64,000 nt of DNA from Draconibacterium orientale (GTDB lineage Bacteria > Bacteroidota > Bacteroidia > Bacteroidales > UBA12170). Position 1 is the first letter of the stretch. Every line of letters begins with the position of its first letter. Below are positions 1 to 10,792 of the stretch, piece after piece. The stretch spans positions 1 through 64,000 of the forward strand of contig DYSN01000001.1 of assembly GCA_020718205.1 (NCBI GenBank), given 5' to 3'. The notes under the pieces are model-generated. The model was not told where the DNA came from and searched no databases. It saw only the letters and a list, made by a program, of their open reading frames with translations. The position numbers and the translations under genes are program-made.

Positions 1-564
1 CCAGATTTTTTCGAGGGCATATTCTCTTTCCACCAGCTGATTTTTGTTTTCGGCCAGCAGTTTAAGTAATGCAGCTTCTTTGCGGGTGAGGGTGGTTTCA
101 ACGCCATTGTGACTGATAAACATATTCTTATGATCGAACAGAACCGATCCCAGCTCAAAAACATCGGGAATTCTTTTTTGGCGGTATTGAACTTCGCTTC
201 GTTTAAGAATGGCACTGATGCGAAGGCTAAGCTCTTCGGTGCTGAATGGTTTGGTGATATAATCGTCGCATCCGGCTTTAAAACCAGCAATACGATCTTC
301 TTTTAACGATTTGGCTGTGAGAAAGATAAGTGGGATATCGGGATTTATGGCCTTGATGTCTTTTGCCAAACGGAAGCCATCCTTTTTAGGCATCATGATA
401 TCGAGAATGCAAAGGCTAAACTCGTTTTCCTTAAAGGCTTCGAGACCAGCTTCGCCATCGTTTCTCAGAATGGTCTCGTATCCCAGCATTTCCAAATAAT
501 CTTTTAAGACCATGCTTAGGTTTGCATCGTCTTCCACTAATAGAATTCTAGTTTTTTCTTCCAT
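1..564 (-). CDS. OmpR/PhoB-family response regulator (C-terminus runs off the window)
   Basis: Reverse-strand translation from the ATG at 564: MEEKTRILLVEDDANLSMVLKDYLEMLGYETILRNDGEAGLEAF...CILDIMMPKKDGF...LTAK...GCDDYITKPFSTEEL, a receiver domain followed by the start of a winged-helix region. Confidence 0.93.
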   Translation of the reverse strand, partial: MEEKTRILLVEDDANLSMVLKDYLEMLGYETILRNDGEAGLEAFKENEFSLCILDIMMPKKDGFRLAKDIKAINPDIPLIFLTAKSLKEDRIAGFKAGCDDYITKPFSTEELSLRISAILKRSEVQYRQKRIPDVFELGSVLFDHKNMFISHNGVETTLTRKEAALLKLLAENKNQLVEREYALEKIW

Positions 565-570
565 GATAAA

Positions 571-1863
571 TTAGTTTATGTCGGTATTAAAAGGGAAAAA
601 CACTTCAAAAATACTACCTTTTCCCCATTCGCTCGTCAATTTTACACTACCTCCGTGTGCTTCTGTTGTTAGTTTAACGTAAAACAGACCAAGGCCAAAG
701 CCTTTTACATCGTGAATATTGCCGGTGTGAACACGGTGAAATTGTTTAAAAATATCTTTTTGGTCGTTGGTTTTTATGCCAATTCCATTGTCTTCGATGC
801 TGATAACAATTCCGTTTTTAGCATTGTGTGTTCTAACAATGATTACGGGGGAATCGGGTGTATATTTATTGGCATTGTCGAGAAGATTGTTTATTACGTT
901 GGTAAAGTGCATTTTGTCGGCAAATATTTTGGCCGAATTGGCATTGAGATAGGTTTTTATGGCGCCTCCCCTTTCGGAGATGGTGATTTCCATTTTTTGA
1001 ACAATATCGGCAATCACTTTGTGCACGTCAATATCTTTCTTTCTGATTTTCATTTCGCCTTTTTCTATTACGGCAATCTGAAGCACTTGTTCTACCTGGT
1101 TTTTGAGTCGCTGATTTTCATCAAAAATCACTTTGGAGTATTTGCGGGCTTTTTCTTTATCGGCCAGTATTTCATCGCGAAGCAACATTTCGGAGCTCAA
1201 TGAAATGGTAGAAATGGGGGTTTTGAATTCGTGTGTCATATTGTTCACAAAATCGTTTTTCATGATCGAAATTCGCTTTTGTTTAAACGAAACGTAGAGA
1301 ACATAAATGAAACTAAAACCGATGACTAGCACAAATAAGGCAGAAATGATGATTCCGCTGAGCATTTGACGGAAAATGATATGGTCTTTATTGGGGATAA
1401 AAAGAGCCAATTGATAGTTTTCCTCGTAATTGTAGAGACATGAGAGAGAAACGCTGAATGATGAGTTCAATATTTCTGATTCGTAGGATTCTATTTTCCC
1501 GCCAAAAAGTTTTTTATCATTACCATCGATTTGATACACCCCAAAGTAGAAGTCATTCTCGACCTTAGAACCCGCCAATTCAACCCGTAATAAACTATCA
1601 ATCAATGCGTAATCTACTTCGGATGTTTTGGGAGAAATAATTGGATTACAGGTAATGCTCAGGAGTTCGAGTCCATTCTTGTTGTTATTGTGAAGGGTGT
1701 ATAGTGTATTTGCTATGGTTTTAAGGCTGACTTTAATTTTATCGGCAAATTGTTCATCTTTAAGTTTTAAGGCATTATCTATCCATATTATCTGAGTGAT
1801 AACCACCCCAATAATGGAGATGACTGCCAATATGATAATTAATATGCTTGTTTTATTTTTCAT
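571..1863 (-). CDS. Sensor histidine kinase
   Basis: Two TM segments, H-box MTHEFKTPIST, N-box NNLLDNANKYT, G-boxes DNGIGI and GFGLGL; directly downstream partner of the response regulator. Confidence 0.95.
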   Translation of the reverse strand: MKNKTSILIIILAVISIIGVVITQIIWIDNALKLKDEQFADKIKVSLKTIANTLYTLHNNNKNGLELLSITCNPIISPKTSEVDYALIDSLLRVELAGSKVENDFYFGVYQIDGNDKKLFGGKIESYESEILNSSFSVSLSCLYNYEENYQLALFIPNKDHIIFRQMLSGIIISALFVLVIGFSFIYVLYVSFKQKRISIMKNDFVNNMTHEFKTPISTISLSSEMLLRDEILADKEKARKYSKVIFDENQRLKNQVEQVLQIAVIEKGEMKIRKKDIDVHKVIADIVQKMEITISERGGAIKTYLNANSAKIFADKMHFTNVINNLLDNANKYTPDSPVIIVRTHNAKNGIVISIEDNGIGIKTNDQKDIFKQFHRVHTGNIHDVKGFGLGLFYVKLTTEAHGGSVKLTSEWGKGSIFEVFFPFNTDIN

Positions 1864-2161
1864 TAAAATAATTATGCCTAGAAGTATTCAATAAAAACTG
1901 CTCCGTTTTAAAAGTCATTTTTAAGTAATGTTGCCCGATGTTGATTCACTAACGGTTATTATGATATTCCTTCTGTGTTGATTTTCAGAGCTGTGACAAA
2001 CAAAAAAAATGCACCATTAGTTAACTCCCACTTTCAATTAGCTTTATCTGGCTTGTGAGGTGCTTCATAATACTATCAATAACTAAAAGCAGCAAACAAA
2101 ATTACAATAATCTCATGTATTTTTTAACATTTCGCAAAAGAAAGATGGCATTGTGTTTTAA

Positions 2162-2199
2162 TTAACAGGTCGTTAACAGACGTTAACAAGGGATTAACA
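2162..2199 (+). promoter_or_regulatory. Four direct TTAACA repeats spaced 11/10/11 bp (candidate response-regulator binding site)
   Basis: TTAACA at 2162, 2173, 2183 and 2194, followed by a TACTTTTG -7 element at 2221-2228. Confidence 0.6.
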
Positions 2200-2220
2200 G
2201 CGCGGCGTATGCACTGCACT

Positions 2221-2228
2221 TACTTTTG
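2221..2228 (+). promoter_or_regulatory. Bacteroidota-type -7 element (TAnnTTTG)
   Basis: TACTTTTG 25 bp upstream of the ATG at 2253. Confidence 0.6.
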
Positions 2229-2252
2229 TTGAAATTAAAAACGACAAATAGC

Positions 2253-2576
2253 ATGAAGAAAATAATTTTAAGTTTAGCGATGGCTGCATTTTTATTCAGC
2301 GGATCGGCAATAATGGCAACAGAATCTGTTTTGACCCAACAAGAAATGAATCAGGTGATTCAGGACGGACAAAAGAAAAGCCCTACCACCACAGCCACAA
2401 AAAAAACCACCGATGCTTCGGCTGAGAAGAAAGATGCCACAAAAAAAGAGGATTGTGGTACTTCGAAGGCAGCCAAGAAAGATGATTGCGGAGGCTCGGA
2501 AGTATTGAAGAAAAAAAGTTGCTGTTCTGATGGTAAAACAACCAAAGAAAAATCTGACACCCCGGAAAAGAAGTAA
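2253..2576 (+). CDS. Small exported Lys/Cys-rich low-complexity protein
   Basis: Signal peptide MKKIILSLAMAAFLFSGSAIMA, then a K/D/C-rich tail with KKEDCG, KKDDCG and KKKSCC; start moved to 2253 because the -7 element overlaps the upstream start at 2226. Confidence 0.7.
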   Translation: MKKIILSLAMAAFLFSGSAIMATESVLTQQEMNQVIQDGQKKSPTTTATKKTTDASAEKKDATKKEDCGTSKAAKKDDCGGSEVLKKKSCCSDGKTTKEKSDTPEKK

Positions 2577-2638
2577 TCTTTTATTAAAAGAGCAGTACCT
2601 CAGGTACATAAAAATCTCAAATGAGTTACATATCTCAA

Positions 2639-2672
2639 GAATCCTGGCTTTTATAAGTCAGGATTTTTTTTA
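2639..2672. terminator. Intrinsic terminator
   Basis: AATCCTG...CAGGATT stem followed by a T tract. Confidence 0.75.
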
Positions 2673-2695
2673 GGCCAAAACACAATCAAAAAAAA

Positions 2696-4969
2696 TCAGA
2701 ACCAGAAACCTACACTAAAATATGCTGACAATCCGCGATAGTTAGACCCCATAATTAAAAATTCTACAGGGCCGATAAAACTATCGTATCCATATACCAA
2801 CCCATAGCCAACGGAACCCGATTGCCAGTTAAACAGCTCGCTAATATTGTAGGTTACCTGTCCAAAATCAATCAAAGCCGAAACATAATGCTTTTTGAAA
2901 AGCTGATACTGCAACAGAACCCGACCCGCTATAATTTGACTTCCAATACGTTGCATCACGTTTAACCCGGTAAATGAAATAATTCCCGGCAAGTAGTTGC
3001 TGCCTTGTCCACCCAAAGCAAAAAGATGACCCAAATAAATACCATTTCCAATGGTAAAGCCCAGATTTGCTCTGGGTCTGAGAGTAAAACGAGACGTTAG
3101 CGGAATAGCCTTTTCCCAGGAACCTGCAAAAATGGTAGACTTCTCACCTAAATTAAGATTTCCCCCGGTTAAAAACTGAGTAATAAAAACTCCGCTCACA
3201 TTGATTTCATTGCCATTATGAGGGAAATAACTATGGTCAAAGTTATCGACCTTTAAAAAACCAAAGAAATTGAAATTGGTTTGCGAAAATTTGGAGTTGT
3301 TCACAGCAAAATCGATTCCCACATCGTTTCTTAAACTCGAAATCTCGAACTGAATACCCCCCCCGAAAGCTGTGGTTCGTTTGTAAACAGACTGAAGGTA
3401 AAGACGGGTGGAGAGATTTGTAAATCGGTACTGATTAATTTTATCCTTTCCATTCAAATACTCGATAAACCCAAAACTCGACCATTTAGCATCCAGGCCA
3501 AGGCTTGGCAATAAACCCTTGTTTTGATAATAATTAATTCCGAAGTGTGGGTTCTCGCTGAGACCAAGGGTGGTCTCGAGCAATGTATTTTTGAGTAAAA
3601 CATTACGAAAGCGACCCGTTAACAATAAACCAGCTTTATAATCAGTGTCGTAGTGTATTCCCAGACCAATGGTGCCAAATCCGGATTCTTCCACTTCAAC
3701 TCTCAAAACCGTTCCCTGTTTTCCCGGCAGAAAGCTGAATTTGACCGCGTTGTAGAATAAAGTGCCATAAAGTTGTTGAATTGCTTTATTCAAGTCACTC
3801 ATTTCGACTACGCTGCCTTTCTCGAATTTAACCGATGAAAGAATAACTTTTGTGGGTACTTCGTGATTTCCCACCACCATAACAGAGTCGATAATAAACC
3901 TGTTTAACGGCTTTAAATCGCGGGTTTTCATTTGATAATCGGGAAAGCTTTTTAGATAGGCCGACAGCTTAAGCAATTCGCTATATCGCAATTGGGCAGC
4001 CCTTTCGCCCCTGAGTATAATGCTGTCGAAATCGTTGAATGAACCTACACTATAGTCGGCAATATCGGGATTGATATAATAATCGATATATCGCAAGGCG
4101 GTATCGAAAAGAGCTTCACGATAGAAGCCTGCGGAACGGTCGAGAATGGATGTAATAGAACCCAAATCGCTGACAGTATAGTCTTTATGTGTTTGCACAT
4201 CCACCCCAATAATGATATCGCATCCCCTTTCGGCCAGTTCCTTTGCTGGAAAATTATTGACAAGACCGCCATCAACCAGCAATCTCCCGTCAATTTGAAC
4301 AGGTGTTATAACTGTTGGGATAGCCATACTGGCCCTCATGGCGCTTGCCAAATCGCCTTTATCTAAAATTACCGACTGACCATTGGCAATATCGGTACCG
4401 ATGCAAAGAAATGGGGTTTGAAATTCGCTGAAGGAGTGGAACTGATGAACAGGACTCACCAGATTTGAAAGCAACTGCGAAATATTTTGACCGTATTTGA
4501 TACCAAATGGCAAGCTGATGCTTTCCTTTGTGATGGGGAAGCTGATAAACTGCTGTTCATTATAGTATTTCTCGTTAAAACTCAATGATTTACGATCTAT
4601 TTTATCGAGCAGCAAATCGCTCCAATTTTGTTCACTCACCATTTTCTCAATACTTTCGGGGGTATAACCAATGGCATAAAGTCCACCAACGATACTACCC
4701 ATACTGGTACCCGAAATATAATCGAATTCTATACCAGCATCTCTAAAAACTTTTAATGCTCCAATGTGGGCGTAGCCTTTGGCACCACCACCACTGAGCA
4801 CCAGTCCAATCTTCGGACGCACTTTTAAAGTAGTATCGAAAGAAGCCTGAGCCTGAAGCAAGTTTGGCAACAAAAGAGATGAAAATAACAAAATAGACAA
4901 ACCCCAATTGTAAAAAGCCCTTTTATTAATAATTTGTTTATTCATTGATGTGTAGAATAATCTGTTCAT
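2696..4969 (-). CDS. Patatin-like phospholipase with POTRA/BamA-like outer-membrane domain
   Basis: SGGGAKGYAHIG oxyanion loop, GTSMG nucleophile elbow, VDGGLVNNFPA, C-terminal beta-barrel ending in FWF; ORF extends to 4990, ATG at 4969 gives MNRLFYTS. Confidence 0.9.
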   Translation of the reverse strand: MNRLFYTSMNKQIINKRAFYNWGLSILLFSSLLLPNLLQAQASFDTTLKVRPKIGLVLSGGGAKGYAHIGALKVFRDAGIEFDYISGTSMGSIVGGLYAIGYTPESIEKMVSEQNWSDLLLDKIDRKSLSFNEKYYNEQQFISFPITKESISLPFGIKYGQNISQLLSNLVSPVHQFHSFSEFQTPFLCIGTDIANGQSVILDKGDLASAMRASMAIPTVITPVQIDGRLLVDGGLVNNFPAKELAERGCDIIIGVDVQTHKDYTVSDLGSITSILDRSAGFYREALFDTALRYIDYYINPDIADYSVGSFNDFDSIILRGERAAQLRYSELLKLSAYLKSFPDYQMKTRDLKPLNRFIIDSVMVVGNHEVPTKVILSSVKFEKGSVVEMSDLNKAIQQLYGTLFYNAVKFSFLPGKQGTVLRVEVEESGFGTIGLGIHYDTDYKAGLLLTGRFRNVLLKNTLLETTLGLSENPHFGINYYQNKGLLPSLGLDAKWSSFGFIEYLNGKDKINQYRFTNLSTRLYLQSVYKRTTAFGGGIQFEISSLRNDVGIDFAVNNSKFSQTNFNFFGFLKVDNFDHSYFPHNGNEINVSGVFITQFLTGGNLNLGEKSTIFAGSWEKAIPLTSRFTLRPRANLGFTIGNGIYLGHLFALGGQGSNYLPGIISFTGLNVMQRIGSQIIAGRVLLQYQLFKKHYVSALIDFGQVTYNISELFNWQSGSVGYGLVYGYDSFIGPVEFLIMGSNYRGLSAYFSVGFWF

Positions 4970-4980
4970 TTTCGCCTCCT

Positions 4981-7224
4981 TTAAAACCAAAAACCTAAAC
5001 TTAAATCAAAAACCCAGCTTCTGTTGGGGAAAGCACGGGCAGCAGATACAATAACCGGCCCAAAACCAGTGTTGAGACTGTAGGAGAGCTTGATATTCTC
5101 GTAAAAAGCATTCTTCTCGATGCTTTTGTTAAAATCGAGATCGATTGACAAAAAACTTCCGGTGAGCGACAAATAATGGTGATTCCAAAATCTGTAGCGC
5201 AGGGTTAAATCGGCCAACATGCTGGCATTTCCGCCCAATTCCATAAACGGAACCCCGGGAAAAGGTCTGAAATGAGGGATGTAGGTGGCCTGAAATCCGC
5301 CAAAAGAAGTCTCTTTGAGAAATGGCAGGTTGTCGCCCACTATTTTTCTAAAATATCCTCCCGGTCGTAAGGCAAAATGCTGACTCAGGGGAACGATACC
5401 GCCAATTTCGAACGAAAGAGCCGAGTATGAAAAATCCTGATTGTTATAAACCACATTGCCCATTTGATCCAAATTAACATCGGTGGCATTACCCAGACCA
5501 AATTCGAGTTTACCAAATAATTTATAGCCTTGATTGGGGAAATAGATCTGGTCGTAGCTGTCGAAAAGCAGATCGACATATAAATCGCCACTGAGATTGT
5601 TAAGGTTATCGAATTCTATAAAAGAAACTTTATCTTTTATTTGGTTGGTTTCGAATTCAAGTCCACCTCGAACCCTCAATTCATTTTTAAAAGTCATGAG
5701 ACTGAAAAGGTCAAATTTGGCCATATTCATTCCAAAACTCAGGCTTCTTTTTCCATCTGCATATCCATAGCCATATTGATTGAATACATCGAACCGCGAA
5801 CCGAATCCTAGTTTTAAACCATTGTCAACAACATATTCCACCGAGAAACGGGTCACTTTTCCCAAAGCCAGGTCGGCGGAAAGGCGGCCATTTTTTAAGC
5901 CCACATTGCGGGCCGTAAGATTGAGTAATAGACCCGCTTGCGTGTAGTCGTTGTAATGAGTACTCACATTAATATCGAGCAAACTGGCTTCTTCAATGGT
6001 GACCACAATTCTGGTTTCGCCTTTTTGAGTGAGGAAAAGCCGGTAGTTGATAGTGTGAAAAAGCTTTGTACCATATAATTCATTGATTCTCTGATCGAGG
6101 TTTTTAACGGAAATATTATCGCCCGAGTGAATATTGAGTTTACTTTCGAGATATTTGGTGGAAATTCTATTGTTACCGGTAAATACTACTTCATCCACAT
6201 AAATCACATCCATATCGGGGAAGGCATTGATGTTTCCACGCACGGGTTTTCGCTGAATTCCCATGGAATCCATAAAGGCTCTCAGCTGGGGAATCATTTG
6301 GCGGGCTTTTTTCTCGCCACGGGCAATCAATGAGTCAGCGCGGTCGAAATCCAGAGCAGTGAATGGATCAATTTCGGGTTTTATCATGAAATCGATGAGC
6401 TCCACATTTTCCTTAAATTTAGCCTCGCCATTCAGGAATATAGATTGGGTGAGCACTTCTAACAGATTATCGATTTCGTCTTTTTCCAACAATGGTGTTT
6501 GAATGTCCACACCAATCAAAATGTCGGCTCCCAAATCTTTAACATGTTTAGCGGGGAAATTATTCAAAACACCACCATCGACCAAATAATAAGGCCCATA
6601 TTTCACTGGGGCAAAGGCCGATGGAACCGACATGGAAGCACGGATGGCCACAGCCAGATTTCCTGTGTCGAGTTTTATGGCTTTACCAGTGAGTAAATCG
6701 GTGGCCATGCAAAGAAATGGCTTATCGAGATCGTTAAAATTTTTCGATTGAAAGGATGGAGTTGCCAGTGTGGAGAGCAGGTGAGTTACATTTTGACCAT
6801 AAACCAGACCTGGAGGAATGCCCACTTTTTTGCCCTGAACGCCAATACTAAACACATAAATATCCTGAGCCAGTTTTTCATAAAACCCCAGATTTTTTCG
6901 CTCTATTTTATCGTTGAGAACAAAATCCCAGTTTTGAGTTCTGGCCAATTCTTCAATTTCATCGATGGAATAGCCCATGGCGTAAAGGCCGCCAACAATA
7001 CTTCCCATGCTGGTTCCACCAATAAAATCTACATCAATGCCTTCTTCTTCCAGAACTTTGATGACACCAATATGAGCAAAACCACGGGCTCCACCTCCAC
7101 TTAAAACCAACCCAATTTTAGGCGATTTTTCTGTTTTGGCAACCCCCTGAGCGAAAGCCTGCTGAGAAAAAATGGCAAGTCCCAGAATCAATCCAACGAA
7201 CCATGCCTGATGATGTTTTATCAT
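4981..7224 (-). CDS. Patatin-like phospholipase with POTRA/BamA-like outer-membrane domain (paralogue)
   Basis: SGGGARGFAHIG, GTSMGSIVGG, VDGGVLNNFPAKH, barrel ending in SLGFWF; signal peptide at N-terminus. Confidence 0.9.
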   Translation of the reverse strand: MIKHHQAWFVGLILGLAIFSQQAFAQGVAKTEKSPKIGLVLSGGGARGFAHIGVIKVLEEEGIDVDFIGGTSMGSIVGGLYAMGYSIDEIEELARTQNWDFVLNDKIERKNLGFYEKLAQDIYVFSIGVQGKKVGIPPGLVYGQNVTHLLSTLATPSFQSKNFNDLDKPFLCMATDLLTGKAIKLDTGNLAVAIRASMSVPSAFAPVKYGPYYLVDGGVLNNFPAKHVKDLGADILIGVDIQTPLLEKDEIDNLLEVLTQSIFLNGEAKFKENVELIDFMIKPEIDPFTALDFDRADSLIARGEKKARQMIPQLRAFMDSMGIQRKPVRGNINAFPDMDVIYVDEVVFTGNNRISTKYLESKLNIHSGDNISVKNLDQRINELYGTKLFHTINYRLFLTQKGETRIVVTIEEASLLDINVSTHYNDYTQAGLLLNLTARNVGLKNGRLSADLALGKVTRFSVEYVVDNGLKLGFGSRFDVFNQYGYGYADGKRSLSFGMNMAKFDLFSLMTFKNELRVRGGLEFETNQIKDKVSFIEFDNLNNLSGDLYVDLLFDSYDQIYFPNQGYKLFGKLEFGLGNATDVNLDQMGNVVYNNQDFSYSALSFEIGGIVPLSQHFALRPGGYFRKIVGDNLPFLKETSFGGFQATYIPHFRPFPGVPFMELGGNASMLADLTLRYRFWNHHYLSLTGSFLSIDLDFNKSIEKNAFYENIKLSYSLNTGFGPVIVSAARAFPNRSWVFDLSLGFWF

Positions 7225-7310
7225 AAACCAAGTAAAAATTTAGCGATAAAAATAAAATAAAAACTGCATCAAAAAATAGATTTGACGCAGTATATTTTTT
7301 TTCGGTTTAT

Positions 7311-10300
7311 TTATTGCTGTATTCCGTGGCAATGCTTGTATTTCTTCCCGCTTCCACAGGGACAAAGCTCATTGCGTCCAATTTGTTTTTCCACTTTCAC
7401 CGGTTGTGATTTCTGTGGAGCCTGGGTGTTTGAATTGCTTTCCGATAATAAATCGTTGCGGGTTTCAGTCAGGTTCTTTTGTGATGTGGGAAGCTGAGCT
7501 TCTTTAAACTGCGTTTGAGCTTTTGGTAAATCGCCTTTAATCAGGAATGAAGTAATGTCCTTATTATTGCGTTGAAGCATTGTTTTGAACAAGTTAAACG
7601 ACTCGAACTTATAAATTAATAAGGGGTCTTTTTGCTCGTAGGTAGCATTTTGCACCGACTGTTTTAAATCGTCCATTTCGCGCAAATGCTCCTTCCAGCT
7701 ATTATCGATAATGCCGAGGGTGATACCTTTTTCAATGGCCAAAGGAACTTCCTGTCCGCCATCTTTGTAGGCTTTCTTGAGATTTGCAATGACGTTTATG
7801 GTTTTAATTCCATCGGTAATAGGGATGGCAATATTTTCGTAATGATTCTGATTTTCAAATACTTCTTTAATTACAGGATATACATTCTCGGCAATCCGTT
7901 TCGATTTTTCCTTGTAATTGAAGTAAACCCGATCGTAGATTTTTTGAGAAATCTCATCCACTTTTCCATCCATAAATTCATCTTCGCTCACGGGGCTTTC
8001 AATGGTTAAGGAGGAAAGCAATTCGAAGCGGAAATTCTCGAAATCGCGGTTTCCCAAATGCTCGGTGACCAATTGCTCAATATAATCGTACATCATATTG
8101 CTCACATCAACGGCCAAGCGGTCGCCAAATAGTGCATGGTGGCGTTTTTTATAAATTACTTCGCGCTGAGAGTTCATCACGTCGTCGTATTCCAGGAGTC
8201 GTTTACGGGTCCCGAAGTTGTTTTCTTCCACTTTTTTCTGAGCTCTTTCAATACTTTTGGTAATCATGCTGTGCTGAATCACCTCCCCTTCCTGCAGCCC
8301 CAGCCTGTCCATGATTTTCGAAATGCGGTCGGAGCCAAACATGCGCATGAGGTTATCTTCGAGCGACACATAGAACTGCGTCGAACCAGCATCGCCCTGA
8401 CGGCCAGAACGACCGCGCAACTGGCGGTCGACGCGGCGCGAATCGTGGCGTTCGGTACCAATAATGGCCAACCCGCCCAACTCTTTCACTTTGGGAGTCA
8501 ATTTGATGTCGGTACCCCTACCTGCCATGTTGGTAGCAATGGTTACGGTGCCTTCGCGACCGGCTTCGGCCACAATATCGGCTTCTTTTTGGTGGAGCTT
8601 GGCATTCAAGACATTGTGTTTAATTTTCTGACGGGTGAGCATGCGGCTTAACAATTCGGAGATTTCGACCGAAGTGGTACCCACCAAAACGGGTCGGCCT
8701 TGCTGCACCAGCGATTCAATTTCTGTGGCCACCGCATTGAATTTTTCGCGGGTGGTTTTAAAAACCATATCCTCACGATCCTTACGCGAAATGGGTCGGT
8801 TGGTTGGAATCACCACCACATCGAGTTTATAGATGTCCCAGAATTCGCCTGCTTCGGTTTCGGCAGTACCTGTCATGCCCGCCAATTTTTTATACATCCT
8901 GAAATAATTCTGCAGGGTGATTGTGGCGTAGGTTTGGGTGGCGGCTTCCACTTTCACATTTTCCTTAGCTTCGATGGCCTGATGCAAACCATCGGAGTAG
9001 CGGCGGCCTTCCATGATACGGCCTGTTTGCTCGTCAACAATTTTAATCTTGTTTTCCATAATCACATATTCCACATCCAGTTCGAATAAAGCATAGGCTT
9101 TAAGGAGTTGATTTACGGTGTGAACTCGTTCTGATTTAATGGAATAGTTGCGAATGATTTCTGATTTCTTTGCCAGTTTTTCTCTCTCGTCCACAATATC
9201 TTTATCCAACATGGCCAATTCGGCAGCAATATCGGGCAATACATAAAACTCTGCCTCTTCGTAGGAGGACGTGAGAATGTCGATACCTTTTTCGGTGAGC
9301 TCAATGGAGTTGTGTTTTTCGTCGATTACAAAGAAAAGCTCATCGTCGATAAGGTGCATGTGTTTCGATTGTTCCTGCATGTAGAAATTTTCGGTTTTCT
9401 GCATGAGGGTTTTCATTCCTTCTTCGCTTAAGAACTTGATTAAGGCTTTGTTTTTTGGCAATCCGCGATACGCCCGGAAGAGCATTTCGCCACCTTTTTT
9501 CTCCTGGTCGCTGTTATGGTTTCCGGTGAGTATTTTTTTAGCATCGGCCAAAATTGAGGTAACCAATTTACGTTGAGCCTGATATAGCCTTTCGACATTG
9601 GGTTTTAACACATCGAATTCCTGATGATCGCCTCTGGGAGTTGGTCCTGAGATGATGAGCGGAGTTCTGGCATCGTCAATCAATACAGAATCCACCTCAT
9701 CCACGATGGCATAATTATGTTTTCGCTGAACCAGGTCATCGGGATTGCCGGTCATATTGTCGCGCAGATAGTCGAAACCAAATTCGTTATTGGTCCCGTA
9801 GGTAATATCGGCCAGATAGGCTTTTTTACGACCTTCGGAACTGGGCTGATGTTTGTCGATACAATCCACTGAGAGTCCGTGGAATTCATAGAGCATGCTC
9901 ATCCATTCGGCATCCCTTTTGGCTAAGTAATCGTTCACGGTAACCACGTGTACTCCTTTGCCACTGAGTGCGTTGAGAAAAACGGGCAAGGTAGCCACCA
10001 GGGTTTTTCCTTCTCCGGTAGCCATTTCGGCAATTTTACCCTGATGAAGCACGATACCCCCAATGAGCTGCACATCGTAATGAACCATATCCCACTTTAT
10101 CAAATTTCCCCCGGCTATCCATTCGTTCTTATAAATGGCTTTGGCATCTTCAATTTGAATATGATCGAAACGGGTGGCCAAATCACGGTCGTGTTGTTTG
10201 GCGGTAACTTCAATTTTTTCGTTCCGGAAGAAAAGCTGCGCGGTTGCTTTAACCACTGCAAAAACTTCGGGAAGAATTTCGTTGAGAACATTTTGAATGG

Positions 10301-10595
10301 TTTTATAAATCTGATCATTCAACTTATCCATTTCCTGATACAGAGCATCTTTTTCGTGAATGTCGATGGAATAGTTTTCAGCCAGCTGAGTTTGTATTTC
10401 GACTACACGCGCATCGTCTGACTGGGTGGCATCTTTTATTTTCTGTTTAAAAGATTGTGTTTTGGCTCTTAGCTCGTCGGGTGAAAGTTTTTTAATGGTC
10501 TCAAAGGCTTTAATGGCCTGATTGACAACCGGCTGAACATCCTTTATATCGCGATCGGATTTGGTACCGAGAAATTTTCTGAAAAGACTTAACAT
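7311..10595 (-). CDS. secA: Preprotein translocase subunit SecA
   Basis: [45 protein letters not shown]-terminal SEC-C motif [14 protein letters not shown]; start at 10595 ([10 protein letters not shown]). Confidence 0.98.
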   Translation of the reverse strand: MLSLFRKFLGTKSDRDIKDVQPVVNQAIKAFETIKKLSPDELRAKTQSFKQKIKDATQSDDARVVEIQTQLAENYSIDIHEKDALYQEMDKLNDQIYKTIQNVLNEILPEVFAVVKATAQLFFRNEKIEVTAKQHDRDLATRFDHIQIEDAKAIYKNEWIAGGNLIKWDMVHYDVQLIGGIVLHQGKIAEMATGEGKTLVATLPVFLNALSGKGVHVVTVNDYLAKRDAEWMSMLYEFHGLSVDCIDKHQPSSEGRKKAYLADITYGTNNEFGFDYLRDNMTGNPDDLVQRKHNYAIVDEVDSVLIDDARTPLIISGPTPRGDHQEFDVLKPNVERLYQAQRKLVTSILADAKKILTGNHNSDQEKKGGEMLFRAYRGLPKNKALIKFLSEEGMKTLMQKTENFYMQEQSKHMHLIDDELFFVIDEKHNSIELTEKGIDILTSSYEEAEFYVLPDIAAELAMLDKDIVDEREKLAKKSEIIRNYSIKSERVHTVNQLLKAYALFELDVEYVIMENKIKIVDEQTGRIMEGRRYSDGLHQAIEAKENVKVEAATQTYATITLQNYFRMYKKLAGMTGTAETEAGEFWDIYKLDVVVIPTNRPISRKDREDMVFKTTREKFNAVATEIESLVQQGRPVLVGTTSVEISELLSRMLTRQKIKHNVLNAKLHQKEADIVAEAGREGTVTIATNMAGRGTDIKLTPKVKELGGLAIIGTERHDSRRVDRQLRGRSGRQGDAGSTQFYVSLEDNLMRMFGSDRISKIMDRLGLQEGEVIQHSMITKSIERAQKKVEENNFGTRKRLLEYDDVMNSQREVIYKKRHHALFGDRLAVDVSNMMYDYIEQLVTEHLGNRDFENFRFELLSSLTIESPVSEDEFMDGKVDEISQKIYDRVYFNYKEKSKRIAENVYPVIKEVFENQNHYENIAIPITDGIKTINVIANLKKAYKDGGQEVPLAIEKGITLGIIDNSWKEHLREMDDLKQSVQNATYEQKDPLLIYKFESFNLFKTMLQRNNKDITSFLIKGDLPKAQTQFKEAQLPTSQKNLTETRNDLLSESNSNTQAPQKSQPVKVEKQIGRNELCPCGSGKKYKHCHGIQQ

Positions 10596-10792
10596 AGAAT
10601 TTGTATTTAAAACTGATGAAATATTTAGCCTGCAAAAATCATACAACAGAAGAAAGCTGCCGATATGTCATTAAAAAGACGGCCGCAAAGGTAAAAAAAA
10701 AGGCATGGATTTTGGCCTTTTGACCAAAACTATGATGCGTCCATGAAAAATACATTTAATAGATTTGCATCTGTTATCTAAAACAACCTATT

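Noticed and set aside
712-1203. 163-aa plus-strand ORF opposite the histidine kinase
   Set aside because: Antisense shadow of the kinase domain
2292-2609. Minus-strand Phe/Cys-rich ORFs opposite the small Lys/Cys-rich protein
   Set aside because: Complement of the AAA-rich coding sequence; low complexity
8136-8651. 171-aa plus-strand ORF inside secA
   Set aside because: Antisense shadow of a strongly supported gene; composition follows the opposite-strand codons
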